Shown in pieces: positions 56,422-64,000 of a DNA stretch of 64,000 bases. The DNA is from Micropterix aruncella (taxonomy: Eukaryota > Arthropoda > Insecta > Lepidoptera > Micropterigidae): contig OX155951.1 in the NCBI GenBank assembly GCA_944548615.1, forward strand, positions 36,670,709 through 36,734,708, in the 5' to 3' direction. Numbering within the stretch: position 1 is the stretch's first letter; each line of letters opens with the position of its first letter. A program made the translations under genes and the position numbers. The notes under the pieces were generated by a model that was given only the letters and a program-made list of their open reading frames with translations, searched no databases and was not told the DNA's origin.

Positions 56422-56690
56422 GGCCCCGGTGGCATAGTGGTTAGGTGGCCTGATCTTAAATTGTAAGGTCCCGGGTTCGATTCCCGGCTGGGTCCCCATT
56501 TTCCGTTGGGATCAAATAAACGGAATTGCATTTTCAATTCTGTCGATCGAATGCAATAACAAGACACACACTTACACACATGCTACACGCATACATACAT
56601 ATAAACACGTCACAGCAGGGTCGGTTGTAAGAAATTGTCATATGACAATAAACCCGCCCATTGTGAAATTTTCACAATAAAGAGTAGAAA
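56422..56690 (+). mobile_element. tRNA-derived SINE, copy 2
   Basis: GGCCCCGGTGGCATAGTGG (A box), CGGGTTCGATTCCCGG (B box in a perfect T-arm stem), GGCTGGGTCC closing the acceptor stem with the start, then the body shared with 3168-3443. It ends with ATTGTCATATGACAAT, AAACCCGCCC, ATTGTGAAA with TTTCACAAT, then AAAG. Inserted into an R copy; GAACA before and GAAACA after may be the target duplication. Better preserved than the 3.2-kb copy. Confidence 0.85.
56635..56683 (+). other. SINE 3'-end double hairpin
   Basis: Perfect 8-bp palindrome ATTGTCATATGACAAT, linker AAACCCGCCC, second stem ATTGTGAAA with TTTCACAAT, then AAAG. Same plan as LINEs B, C and D. Confidence 0.65.
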
Positions 56691-57000
56691 CAGACTAACG
56701 CCGCACAGTGCGCAAACCGTACAGGTGTGCCCAAAGGACGATTTCCAGGGGAACTGGTCCTCAGGCACAGAGTCCTACCCGGGCTCGCACTTCTGAGTGG
56801 ATATTACCGGATGGGTGGTGCTGACCTATGAGTTGGGTCGACCCTAACACATGGGTCATAATGGCCCAGCTGCACTGGGCCCATTCGCTCTCATAGGAGT
56901 TGAATCGTGACTTGGGCAGGACAAATGACAGAGAGTTTGGCCAACACCACCCGAACGGCACGGAACCATTAGGAACCATTATCAAAAGAGAGCCATTCCG

Positions 57001-57479
57001 AACGTCGTTAAAATTTTAGTGTACAGAATGACTTAAAATATTAAAGATATAAACATCCACACCCCGCCATTGCATCGTTGCGATATCTCATTAAAAGAGG
57101 CAATAATCACCGTTAAGGCATACAAACGAGCCAATAAAGTCGTAGCATTAAAAGGGAAGCGGGTCGCAATTTAAATTGTAAATTATCATCGCGGTTGCAC
57201 CACAAAATCACGATTATATTGGTACCATTTCCACGAATATTCTCTGAGTGTTATCAAATACATTATGAACAGCATCATGTATTTGCGAGAAACATCAGCC
57301 AAACTTCATGCTGACATAATATTAAGACAATAAATAAATAATATGTTACCAAGACCTTGTACGATGATGTAGGTGGGAGGTCAGTAACTAAACTTAATGT
57401 ATAGCATGTTCTATAGCGGATATTAAAATATATTATACAAAAACTAAGTGAAGAAAAGTACATAGAAATATAGAAAAGA
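57001..57479. other. non-coding stretch, GC-balanced at its start
   Basis: Bases 57030-57260 have balanced composition without a partner in the window. Then AT-rich. No gene is seen. Confidence 0.4.
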
Positions 57480-57900
57480 GGCTAGATAGATATTTATTAT
57501 TTACTGCATTTTAAAACAAAACATACATCAAGCTGACTTAATGCTTAAATTACAATCTCTTAGAGTCAACATTCGTAAAAGTGGGAGAATTTAGGTGATA
57601 TTAGAGTAAAATAAACAATATAATACATAACAAAAATTAGTCGAATAACAAAAATGCCTTTTTTTAACAATTAGAATTTAGAGAATAATAGCAAGAAGCT
57701 GAGGACAGGCGAGAATGGGATGACACATTGAATAACTAGGGATTAGGAACACGAAATGATTTTTTGACACTTAAAAAGTACAAACCGTTGGAGCGTTTCT
57801 GATATCGAACGGGAGCTGGTTCCATAGTCTAGCTGAATAAGCGGTGAAGAATATTTAACAAAATTGTTTGTGTCATCCCAAAAAGTTTCCGGCAAGAAGA
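57480..57900 (-). pseudogene. LINE C-terminal scrap
   Basis: The minus strand reads SARLWNQLPFDIRNAPTVCTF and a stop at about 57775, equivalent to AARLWNQLPLTIRGASSLFT in LINE C. A likely 3' UTR follows to about 57480. Upstream coding sequence is missing; a poly-C/G tract adjoins it. Confidence 0.6.
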
Positions 57901-57906
57901 CAGCTC

Positions 57907-57932
57907 CCCCTCCCCCCCCCCCCCCCCCCCGC
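57907..57932 (+). repeat. poly-C tract
   Basis: Cytosine run interrupted only by the odd T at its left side; the proline-rich or glycine-rich frames that cross it are artefacts. Confidence 0.9.
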
Positions 57933-58445
57933 GCCAAACCCTTTTACTCCCCAACCACGCTACCCTTACCTCCCCCCCTGAAACCACCCGGCTTCCATTA
58001 TTATTATTATATACCACGCAAATTAAAACGATGCTCCACAATTTTTGAGTTAAAGAAATATGATATTTGCGAGACAAAGGTGTTGATATTTGCAAAAATG
58101 TATAATCCAACCTGTATAGAACAAAACCTCTGGTGGAAATTTCAAAGTTCTTCGCCGCTTTTTTGCGGAAGAATAATGTGTTGTCGTGAGCGGGTGGCTG
58201 TGTTTCATCGCGTTTCGCTTGCGGATGATAGATGGTGCAGGGCAGAGAGTTTGTACACGAGATCCCAATAGAGGTCGCTATAAATTACTCCGTATCGATG
58301 AGATCAAGGAGGGCTTCCGCGAGGGACTGCAGGAGATACGCTGTCGGATCGATTTATACAGCTATATCGTGAGCCGAGTTTAGGATTTTCGCCAGATAAC
58401 ACACAAGATGAGTCATTTTAGTGGGACGTGAGAAAGACTAATGAT
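57933..58445. other. non-coding stretch
   Basis: Frames on both strands (up to 135 codons) cross the poly-C tract or lie next to it and show no recognisable domain. Confidence 0.35.
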
Positions 58446-58970
58446 TGACTAGAGCTGTTAACTACAACGGGCGAACCCGTCACCTCAGGAATTTTTAACG
58501 ATATTAGATCGTTTTTTCTCTCGTGAGGTGAGCGTAGAAGACTTGGGTCGAAAACAGTACACTGTCTAGTTCGCCACTCGCTCGTCAGACGCCAAAGGCT
58601 TATGGCGAGGCACCGGGAAAGGCACCCAGCGGGCAGTCTCGCCCTCTGACTACCAGTTTGGAAGGACATCTCCGTCTGGAATCACTATACCTCCTACCTC
58701 CTTACTGGTAACAGCATCGAAGTCGCTTGCGCGGTCCTTTTCCTTAAGTAGCGATGATACGGTGTCTACCGAATCTATCGTGGACCACGACATCCTTTAC
58801 CTGGCTCTTCAGCCGGGATCGGGTGGCCGAATGGTCTTTCAAGAGCAATTGCAGTAAGGTTTACAACTACACCCGCTCTATAGGAAACATTATTGTTTCC
58901 AGAATGTCCCGGCTTTTAGTCGGAATGCATAATCGATTGGCTGACGCCGCACGGTGTGCAAAATGACCAG
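58446..58970 (-). repeat. R repeat copy 8
   Basis: Starts GAGCTGTTAACTACAACGGG and CGAACCCGTCACCTCAGG (the inverse of the R 3' end), continues through GAGCGTAGAAGACTTGGG, GGCACCCAGCGGGC, CTATCGTGGACCACG and ATTGGCTGACGCCGCACGG. The R head is missing. Read on the minus strand, its 3' end gives PEVTGSPVVVNSSS, comparable to the frame leading into the endonuclease fragment at 6.5 kb. Confidence 0.8.
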
Positions 58971-59399
58971 GAGTAATGGCGGTGGTAATGGCGGTAATAG
59001 AGGTCAACGACCGGTATTAACGCCACGAAACGACATATAACTTCGGCCCATCAAAATGTTTTCCTCCGCCCTGACCAAAAAACGATCAACACAAATCAGT
59101 CTCGTATCAGTCTTGCAAAGTGACACACGTAATTTTAACATTCTCCCTTTCAAAGTGTTCCTAACCGAGTAATAAGTTATTTATACCAGTATATACATAT
59201 AGAAACTCACTGTGTAATAACGAAGTGCAAGAGGTCCTCTCGCAAAGGCCAGTGCTGGGATTCAAAACGAGCATCAGTGGATCGATCGACCATTCAAATT
59301 AGGAAACATCACGTTACCACTCCGAATCACTTCGCACACCACTATTTATTTTTCAAAAGACGATATTCTGTGAGTAACAAACAAACACTGAGCCATTCG
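58971..59399. other. non-coding stretch ahead of LINE A
   Basis: Balanced composition, no gene or partner seen. The 5' boundary of LINE A cannot be placed exactly and might lie within this part. Confidence 0.35.
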
Positions 59400-59635
59400 T
59401 CATTCAACTTCTTTTTGGAGACTTTAAATAATTAAAAAATAATAATAATAAAGAAACGATACATTTCTACCGCCTCTTAGATTTTGCACGGAAGAGCGAT
59501 TCGTTAGCACCGCGCGCCGACCGCTGGCTCGCAACGGCTATCAGCGCTGAAAAAACACACGCGCCACTTTTGAGTCACCGACTGCGTCGCTTTGCATGCA
59601 ACTTACTAACTTGTTGAGAGTATCAATTCGTAATT

Positions 59636-60544
59636 ATGCCTTGCTCTGTATGCGGGTTGGTAGTTGAAGAAGGTGCGTTGTGTTCGACTTGTAAGTCTAA
59701 AGTCCATTATCGCTGCGGAGACATCAGCAAGACTAACTATGTCAAATTGTCTCAGGAGAAGAAGGCAATTTGGAAATGTAACTCGTGCAAAAATACCACC
59801 GATTCGGCCTGCTCAGACTCAATAATGCAGGCAATACAGAAAATTCAGGCAGATATCAGCCTTATGTCAAACCTTCACAAAGATATCAGTGCAATGAAAG
59901 CTGAATTTCGTGAATTCAAAACCTCTATTGACTATTGTTCAAAGGCTGTGGATGAATTTGGCACCAAACTCAAGCTAATGGAGGAAAAATTGAAGAAGGT
60001 AGACTCCTTAGAGGCCGATATCATCGAACTTCGTGGGGCTGTTTTAAAATTACAAGAGGATTCCCAAACAAGAGATCAATTCGTCAGATCAAATAACTTA
60101 GAAATTAAGGGTATTCCTGAGCGCAAAAATGAGAACCCCACGGACCTTATCATGGCAATCGCAAGAAGCATCGACTTTCATCTTCCACCTAACGACATCG
60201 AGTTTGCAACGAGAGTGGCACCGAAAATACCCAACGGGAAACCCAAATGTATTATCGTTAAGTTTGCGAGGCGCCGTTTGAAAGAAGGCTTCATTGCTGC
60301 ATATAAAGCTGCTCAGGGCATCACCACTTCCGACATTGGACTAGCTGGAGATAAAAAGCAGATATACGTGAACGAACATCTCACTGCCTACAATAAAAAC
60401 TTGCTGTACCATGCGAAATTGACTGCGAAGCAGAAAGGATATAAGTTCTGCTGGGTTTCCAACTGCCGCATTCACGTGAGACAACATGAAAAGGCTCAAG
60501 CAATTTTTATAGGAAGAGAAGCGGACCTGAAAAAAATCGTATAA
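59636..60544 (+). CDS. LINE A ORF1: PHD finger, coiled coil, nucleic-acid-binding protein
   Basis: 302 residues. Residues 3-51 form a PHD-type finger in C4HC3 order (C3, C6, C16, C19, H24, C27, C48, C51). Residues 63-143 have the heptad-like Leu/Ile pattern and high charge of a coiled coil. From 149 on, FVRSNNLEIKGIPE matches the start of the L1 ORF1 RRM-like domain. The last 60 residues (IYVNEHLTAYNKNLLYHAK, GYKFCWVSNCRIHVR) resemble the C-terminal domain of the baculovirus FP family, a resemblance known for insect LINE ORF1 proteins. Such proteins coat the element RNA, trimerise or multimerise through the coil, and act as chaperones in the ribonucleoprotein. The start at 59636 puts the first finger cysteine at residue 3. 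The frame is fully open. ORF2 follows after 556 bp. Confidence 0.9.
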   Translation: MPCSVCGLVVEEGALCSTCKSKVHYRCGDISKTNYVKLSQEKKAIWKCNSCKNTTDSACSDSIMQAIQKIQADISLMSNLHKDISAMKAEFREFKTSIDYCSKAVDEFGTKLKLMEEKLKKVDSLEADIIELRGAVLKLQEDSQTRDQFVRSNNLEIKGIPERKNENPTDLIMAIARSIDFHLPPNDIEFATRVAPKIPNGKPKCIIVKFARRRLKEGFIAAYKAAQGITTSDIGLAGDKKQIYVNEHLTAYNKNLLYHAKLTAKQKGYKFCWVSNCRIHVRQHEKAQAIFIGREADLKKIV

Positions 60545-61100
60545 CTTGCTATTCTTTTTTACTGCATTCCACCTCAAATGACCCTTCTCAAAAGCTATCT
60601 CCTTACTGTTCCATATCAACACCTTTCAGCCCGTCTAAGTTATTCCAATATCAGTCCTGTATCCTTATCCAATACATACACTTGTTTATAGCGATATATT
60701 TCACCTATTTATATTCTAAAACTCTTGTTTATATCTTGTATATGGCAATTTATATTTTTCCTGTTTTAATTCAATATCTTTATATGACTATTATTACCTA
60801 TCACTTTAAATTTATTAGTCATAACCTCTTGCATGTTCAATTATCGTGGATCGATTATTTCTCATTGGTCCTGGGTCATTTTATATACTTATTAATACAT
60901 GTCAATATTGTGCATAATTTGTTCTATCCATCTGCGTCTTCATTGTGTTGCTTCGCTGTTATTTTTCAAGCGTCGAGCACATCAACATTAATTTATTATC
61001 TCTTCAATTTAGTCAAATACTGTCTTCACACACCTATTTTATTTATTGTGCGTCCTATGGGCGTAAGTTTTGTTTTGGTCCAAGTGCCTCACGACTCCTT
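60545..61100 (+). other. spacer between ORF1 and ORF2 of LINE A
   Basis: Unusually long for an inter-ORF spacer and T-rich. It contains the 140-codon frame described separately. The ORF2 frame is open upstream of its likely ATG, back to 60945. Confidence 0.6.
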
Positions 61101-61104
61101 ATGA
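60682..61104 (+). CDS. hydrophobic small frame overlapping the ORF2 start (doubtful)
   Basis: 140 codons, rich in Ile, Leu, Phe and Tyr, with stretches that would pass as membrane segments (for example LVYILYMAIYIFPVLIQYLY). It ends LTGA-style: its stop TGA (61102-61104) shares bases with the ORF2 ATG (61101-61103), giving ATGA. Such stop-start overlaps couple ORF1 to ORF2 in some LINEs, such as SART1. Against it: T-rich DNA gives hydrophobic frames by chance, and no known LINE protein looks like this. Confidence 0.3.
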   Translation: MFIAIYFTYLYSKTLVYILYMAIYIFPVLIQYLYMTIITYHFKFISHNLLHVQLSWIDYFSLVLGHFIYLLIHVNIVHNLFYPSASSLCCFAVIFQASSTSTLIYYLFNLVKYCLHTPILFIVRPMGVSFVLVQVPHDSL

Positions 61105-63395
61105 AATTATTTATCTATTACCAAAATGTTAGAGGTCTCCGAACCAAAACAAACGAAATCCTTCAAAGCATATTATGCAATGAATTCGACATTATTGCAC
61201 TGACGGAAACTTGGCTTCACCAAGGAATATCGAGCAGCGAGTTGATTGATGGCCGATATACAGTATTCAGACGTGACCGGAACTACGCGTCTACGGGCCA
61301 GGAATATGGTGGTGGTGTTCTATTAGCCATTAAAAACGAGATACATGCTCACGATCAGCCTTTGTGGAGTACGTGCGCTGAGGACATCTGGGTCACCATA
61401 CCGTCGTCATCTTTAAAAGGGTGTAAAACTTCAGTTCACATATGTTGTGCGTACTTCTCTAGAACACTTAATTATAATACAAATATTGAAACATTTATGT
61501 CTCGACTAGTTGACATTGTTCTCAGCCATCCTAAAGATGTATTTATTTTAGTTGGTGACTACAACCTGCCTGAAATCGATTGGGATCGCGAAGGTAATAG
61601 CTCATTTCTAACGCCTACTAACTTTTCATCCTCTGCTCATGCTGTCTTAACTCTGGACACTATGTGTTTGGCTGGTCTTCGCCAATATAATGGTATCCGC
61701 AACACTATGGGGAAAACGTTAGATTTTGTCCTATGCAATGAAAATCTTAATGTTTATGCTAGCGACAACCCGATAGTTCCTGAGGATTACAAGTATCACA
61801 GAGCCCTCGTTATAGAATATTCCCTAGATCTCGTGATACCACTTCAGGATTCGCGCAGGCAGGTGACACAGTTTAATGAAGCTGACTATATCGCAATTAA
61901 TGCTGAACTTGCGGTGTTTAATTGGAAAGATCTTATATGTAACACTGACATTAATTCTGCCTTAAGCGGTTTCTATCGAATTCTGGCTAGCGTAATTGAT
62001 CTTTATGTGCCAACGAAATTGGTGTGGGCATCCAAATATCCCCCTTGGTATACGGCTTCATTAATTAATATTACCAAGGAGAAGTATCGATACCATCAAA
62101 GGTTTAAACGGTTTCACAACCCGCTTGACTACAACAAATTTTCCCTGTTGAGGTCCAGGCAGAAACTTATAAACAGGGATTGCTATGCAATGTACATTAA
62201 AAAAATTGAAACAAATATTCTTAGCAATCCTAAGTCCTTCTGGTCTTATGCCAAATCCCTCCGGAAGTCCGACTCTGTCCCTAAAAGAGTAACGTACTTA
62301 GGTAGTGTCTCTGCGTCAGGGGAGGAAGTGTGTAATATGTTTTGTAAGTATTTTGAATCCGTGTTTGAACCGATTTCCGCTAGTCCTAGTACTTCTGCTC
62401 ATATCGAATGCCATGGTAGTAATATCTCGTCTATTGAAATCACTGAAGAATTGGTGGAGGAGTATATTAGCAAGCTCGATCTCAATAAAAGTGCTGGACC
62501 AGACGGTATCCCACCTTTGTTTATATTTCGCTGCGGTCATACTTTGGCCTTGCCGCTTACCTTACTTTTCAAGAGGTCGGTTTGTTATGGCACCTTTCCC
62601 GACGAGTGGAAGCAAGCTTTTGTTACACCGGTATACAAATCAGGTTCGAAAATTGATGTTACTAACTATCGTCCTATTTCCAAACTCTCAATCATCAGTA
62701 AGCTATTTGAAAAAATAGTTTACGATCAATTATATGCGGCAACTACTCATTGTATTCTACCCCAACAGCATGGATTTAGATCTGGCAGGTCTACGGTATC
62801 TAATCTTACTTTGTTTACGAGTTTCCTGTCGCTTCAAATGAGTAAACGCAATCAAGTGGATGCTATTTATACTGACTTCAGCAAAGCTTTTGACAAGGTG
62901 GACCATACTAATCTTATCTCAAAATTAAGTGCCGTTGGAATTCACGGTGATTTACTACGTTGGTTTGCATCGTACATACAAAATCGTTGCCAGCGTGTGG
63001 TTATTGGAGGATTTAAATCCGACTGGACAAGTATATCCTCGGGTGTGCCACAGGGTAGCCTTTTAGGGCCCCTTCTATTTACATTTTATATCAATGACAT
63101 AAATACCTGTTTTAAATTTTGTAAGTTTTTACTTTTTGCTGACGATATGAAAATGTACGCACCTGTTAATTCCCTTGACGACTGTCAATTGGTCCAGGAT
63201 GATCTAGATAGACTATCTCTTTATTGCGCCTCGAATCGTTTATTCCTGAATGCTGCGAAATGTGCTACCGTTAGTTTTACGCGGAAAAACAATATTCTAC
63301 CATTTATTTATACTGTCAATGGTTTCTCGATAACCAAGAAAAATGCAATCCGGGATCTAGGTGTTCTTTTAGATAGTAAGTTATTATGTATATAA
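61101..63395 (+). CDS. LINE A ORF2: APE endonuclease and reverse transcriptase (frameshifted at the end)
   Basis: 764 codons from the ATG at 61101, chosen because MKLFIYYQNVRGLRTK places the endonuclease motif at the N-terminus as in related LINEs. Endonuclease motifs follow: LTETWLHQG, GGGVLLAIKN, VGDYNLPEIDW, LDFVLCNE and YKYHRALVIEYS (His of the catalytic SDH-like site). Reverse transcriptase motifs: SAGPDGIPP, NYRPISKLSIISKLFEKI, QHGFRSGRSTVSN, TDFSKAFDKVDH (first Asp, 62874), GVPQGSLLGPLLF, FADDMKMY (catalytic pair, 63141-63146) and RDLGVLLDS. The protein nicks target DNA and copies the element RNA there (target-primed reverse transcription). The frame stops at 63393 after LDSKLLCI, and the remainder continues in another frame from about 63391, so this copy would make a truncated protein. 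Confidence 0.92.
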   Translation: MKLFIYYQNVRGLRTKTNEILQSILCNEFDIIALTETWLHQGISSSELIDGRYTVFRRDRNYASTGQEYGGGVLLAIKNEIHAHDQPLWSTCAEDIWVTIPSSSLKGCKTSVHICCAYFSRTLNYNTNIETFMSRLVDIVLSHPKDVFILVGDYNLPEIDWDREGNSSFLTPTNFSSSAHAVLTLDTMCLAGLRQYNGIRNTMGKTLDFVLCNENLNVYASDNPIVPEDYKYHRALVIEYSLDLVIPLQDSRRQVTQFNEADYIAINAELAVFNWKDLICNTDINSALSGFYRILASVIDLYVPTKLVWASKYPPWYTASLINITKEKYRYHQRFKRFHNPLDYNKFSLLRSRQKLINRDCYAMYIKKIETNILSNPKSFWSYAKSLRKSDSVPKRVTYLGSVSASGEEVCNMFCKYFESVFEPISASPSTSAHIECHGSNISSIEITEELVEEYISKLDLNKSAGPDGIPPLFIFRCGHTLALPLTLLFKRSVCYGTFPDEWKQAFVTPVYKSGSKIDVTNYRPISKLSIISKLFEKIVYDQLYAATTHCILPQQHGFRSGRSTVSNLTLFTSFLSLQMSKRNQVDAIYTDFSKAFDKVDHTNLISKLSAVGIHGDLLRWFASYIQNRCQRVVIGGFKSDWTSISSGVPQGSLLGPLLFTFYINDINTCFKFCKFLLFADDMKMYAPVNSLDDCQLVQDDLDRLSLYCASNRLFLNAAKCATVSFTRKNNILPFIYTVNGFSITKKNAIRDLGVLLDSKLLCI

Positions 63396-63969
63396 CTCCC
63401 ACATAGATAACATCACAAAAAAAGCATATAGTATGTTAGGATTCGTACTTCGAACTTCAAAACATTTCGCAGTTAAAAATTCTCTATTACTCTTGTACTA
63501 CGCTTTCGTCCGCAGTCACCTCGAATATGCTTCTCAAATATGGTCTCCTAGCTATAATGTTCACATAAAAAGAATTGAACGTATTCAAAATGTGTTCCTG
63601 AAACATTTGAATTATCGCTCCTTCTTGTCCTTTCCCAATCACAACGAAGCAGCTGCTTTTCATGGGCTTCAATCCTTACAATCAAGAAGAAAATGCGCAG
63701 ACGTGTTGTTTTTCCATAAAATATTGGCAGGTTATATTGATTGTTCTGATCTTCTTGGAATGATATCTTTCCGTGTACCATCGCGACTCACTCGCCAAAC
63801 GGAGTTATTCCACCTTCCGCAGGTTAGTACTAATTATGCACAAAACTGTTTCATGTATAGGGTATGTAAAATTTGTAATACGCAGCTCGGCGATATTGAC
63901 GTATTCAATACGTCATCATTCGCTCTTAAGAAAGCAATTATTAATGATGGTATTGATTTATCATTGTAA
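63391..63969 (+). pseudogene. LINE A ORF2 C-terminal part, out of frame
   Basis: Reads YNSHIDNITKKAYSMLGFV from 63391 and continues LYYAFVRSHLEYASQIWSPS, RIERIQNVFLKHL, RKCADVLFFHKILAGYID, SFRVPSRLTRQTELFHLP to a stop at 63967-63969. It belongs directly after RDLGVLLDSKL of the upstream frame. The break looks like a few extra bases (TGTA) at 63388-63390. A frame change here is a lesion of this copy, because the second half has no plausible start of its own. Confidence 0.9.
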
Positions 63970-64000
63970 TCGCAATATATAATTTATTATAAATAATATT

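Larger units (their letters stand above)
56373..57000 (-). repeat. R repeat copy 7, with a SINE inside
   Basis: CCAGACTCTCCCGGTTATCA, GAATGTACAGCCGAT, then the SINE, then CTAACGCCGCACAGTGCGC, CCAGGGGAACTGG, CTACCCGGGCTCGCAC. Only the half nearer the R head is present. Confidence 0.75.
59400..64000 (+). mobile_element. LINE A, nearly full-length APE-type LINE (CR1/Jockey group)
   Basis: About 4.6 kb: a GC-rich 5' UTR (to 59635), ORF1, a spacer with a small hydrophobic frame, ORF2 with APE endonuclease and reverse transcriptase, and a short AT-rich 3' end cut by the window edge. The start is an estimate. One frameshift lies in ORF2 at about 63390; otherwise all key motifs are intact, so this copy is young. 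A decayed partial copy is at 8.9-9.8 kb. The exact clade is not assigned. Confidence 0.85.

Noticed and set aside
56422..56495. True tRNA gene
   Set aside because: A and B boxes and a T-arm are present, but the anticodon arm is poor and the segment is the head of a two-copy SINE with a shared body and tail.
57864..58271. Proline-rich or glycine-rich protein around 57.9 kb
   Set aside because: The frames are created by a poly-C tract beside a LINE scrap.

Overview
The window looks like an AT-rich insect nuclear chromosome, most probably from a moth or butterfly. This rests on the kinds of repeat present (APE-type non-LTR retrotransposons, a tRNA-derived SINE, short foldback elements, piggyBac-like termini, elements ending in GCAACAGCTAGT) and is an inference, because no host gene was found to anchor it. 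I see no convincing host protein exon, rRNA, true tRNA or CRISPR array. It reads as intergenic DNA or a very large intron filled with layers of transposons.

The best-preserved element is a LINE (called LINE A here) at 59.4-64.0 kb, cut by the window edge. It has ORF1 (PHD finger, coiled coil, L1-ORF1-like and FP-like parts), a spacer with a hydrophobic 140-codon frame that ends in an ATGA overlap with ORF2, an ORF2 with APE endonuclease and reverse transcriptase, and a frameshift before the C-terminal part. A second, 5'-truncated copy lies at 8.9-9.8 kb and carries a 310-bp foldback insertion. Fragments of at least eight other LINE families are scattered through the window: B (12.6-14.1 and 41.0-42.1 kb), C (12.9-13.4 and 47.9-48.6 kb), D (48.6-49.4 kb), F (54.6-55.2 kb), G with a C2H2 finger tail (49.5-49.9 kb), an RNase-H-type LINE tail (44.3-44.5 kb), an R2/NeSL-like element with a restriction-like endonuclease (24.6-25.7 kb), and several C-terminal scraps (5.3, 21.4, 26.4, 28.6, 52.6, 57.5 kb).

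The commonest repeat is an element of about 600 bp, called R here, in nine copies at 3.7, 6.7, 10.5, 16.1, 45.8, 47.0, 52.8, 56.4 and 58.4 kb. Other repeats are a four-copy 300-bp foldback element with 3-bp target duplications (M1), a 1.43-kb foldback element with internal tandem repeats (38.4-39.8 kb), two piggyBac-like short elements, two SINE copies, Helentron-like elements (2.3, 29.3, 48.0 kb), a 116-bp tandem repeat (46.8 and 54.0 kb), and two dispersed pairs (33.4/42.2 kb and 18.3/19.1 kb).

Nesting gives a relative order: LINE C sits inside LINE B, a small element sits inside LINE C, a SINE sits inside an R copy, and a foldback element sits inside LINE A. LINEs B, C and D and the SINE share the same two-hairpin 3' end, which suggests the SINE is mobilised by the machinery of that LINE group. 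Between the repeats are GC-balanced blocks of 100-550 bp with no repeat partner in the window; these are the best places to look for host regulatory DNA.
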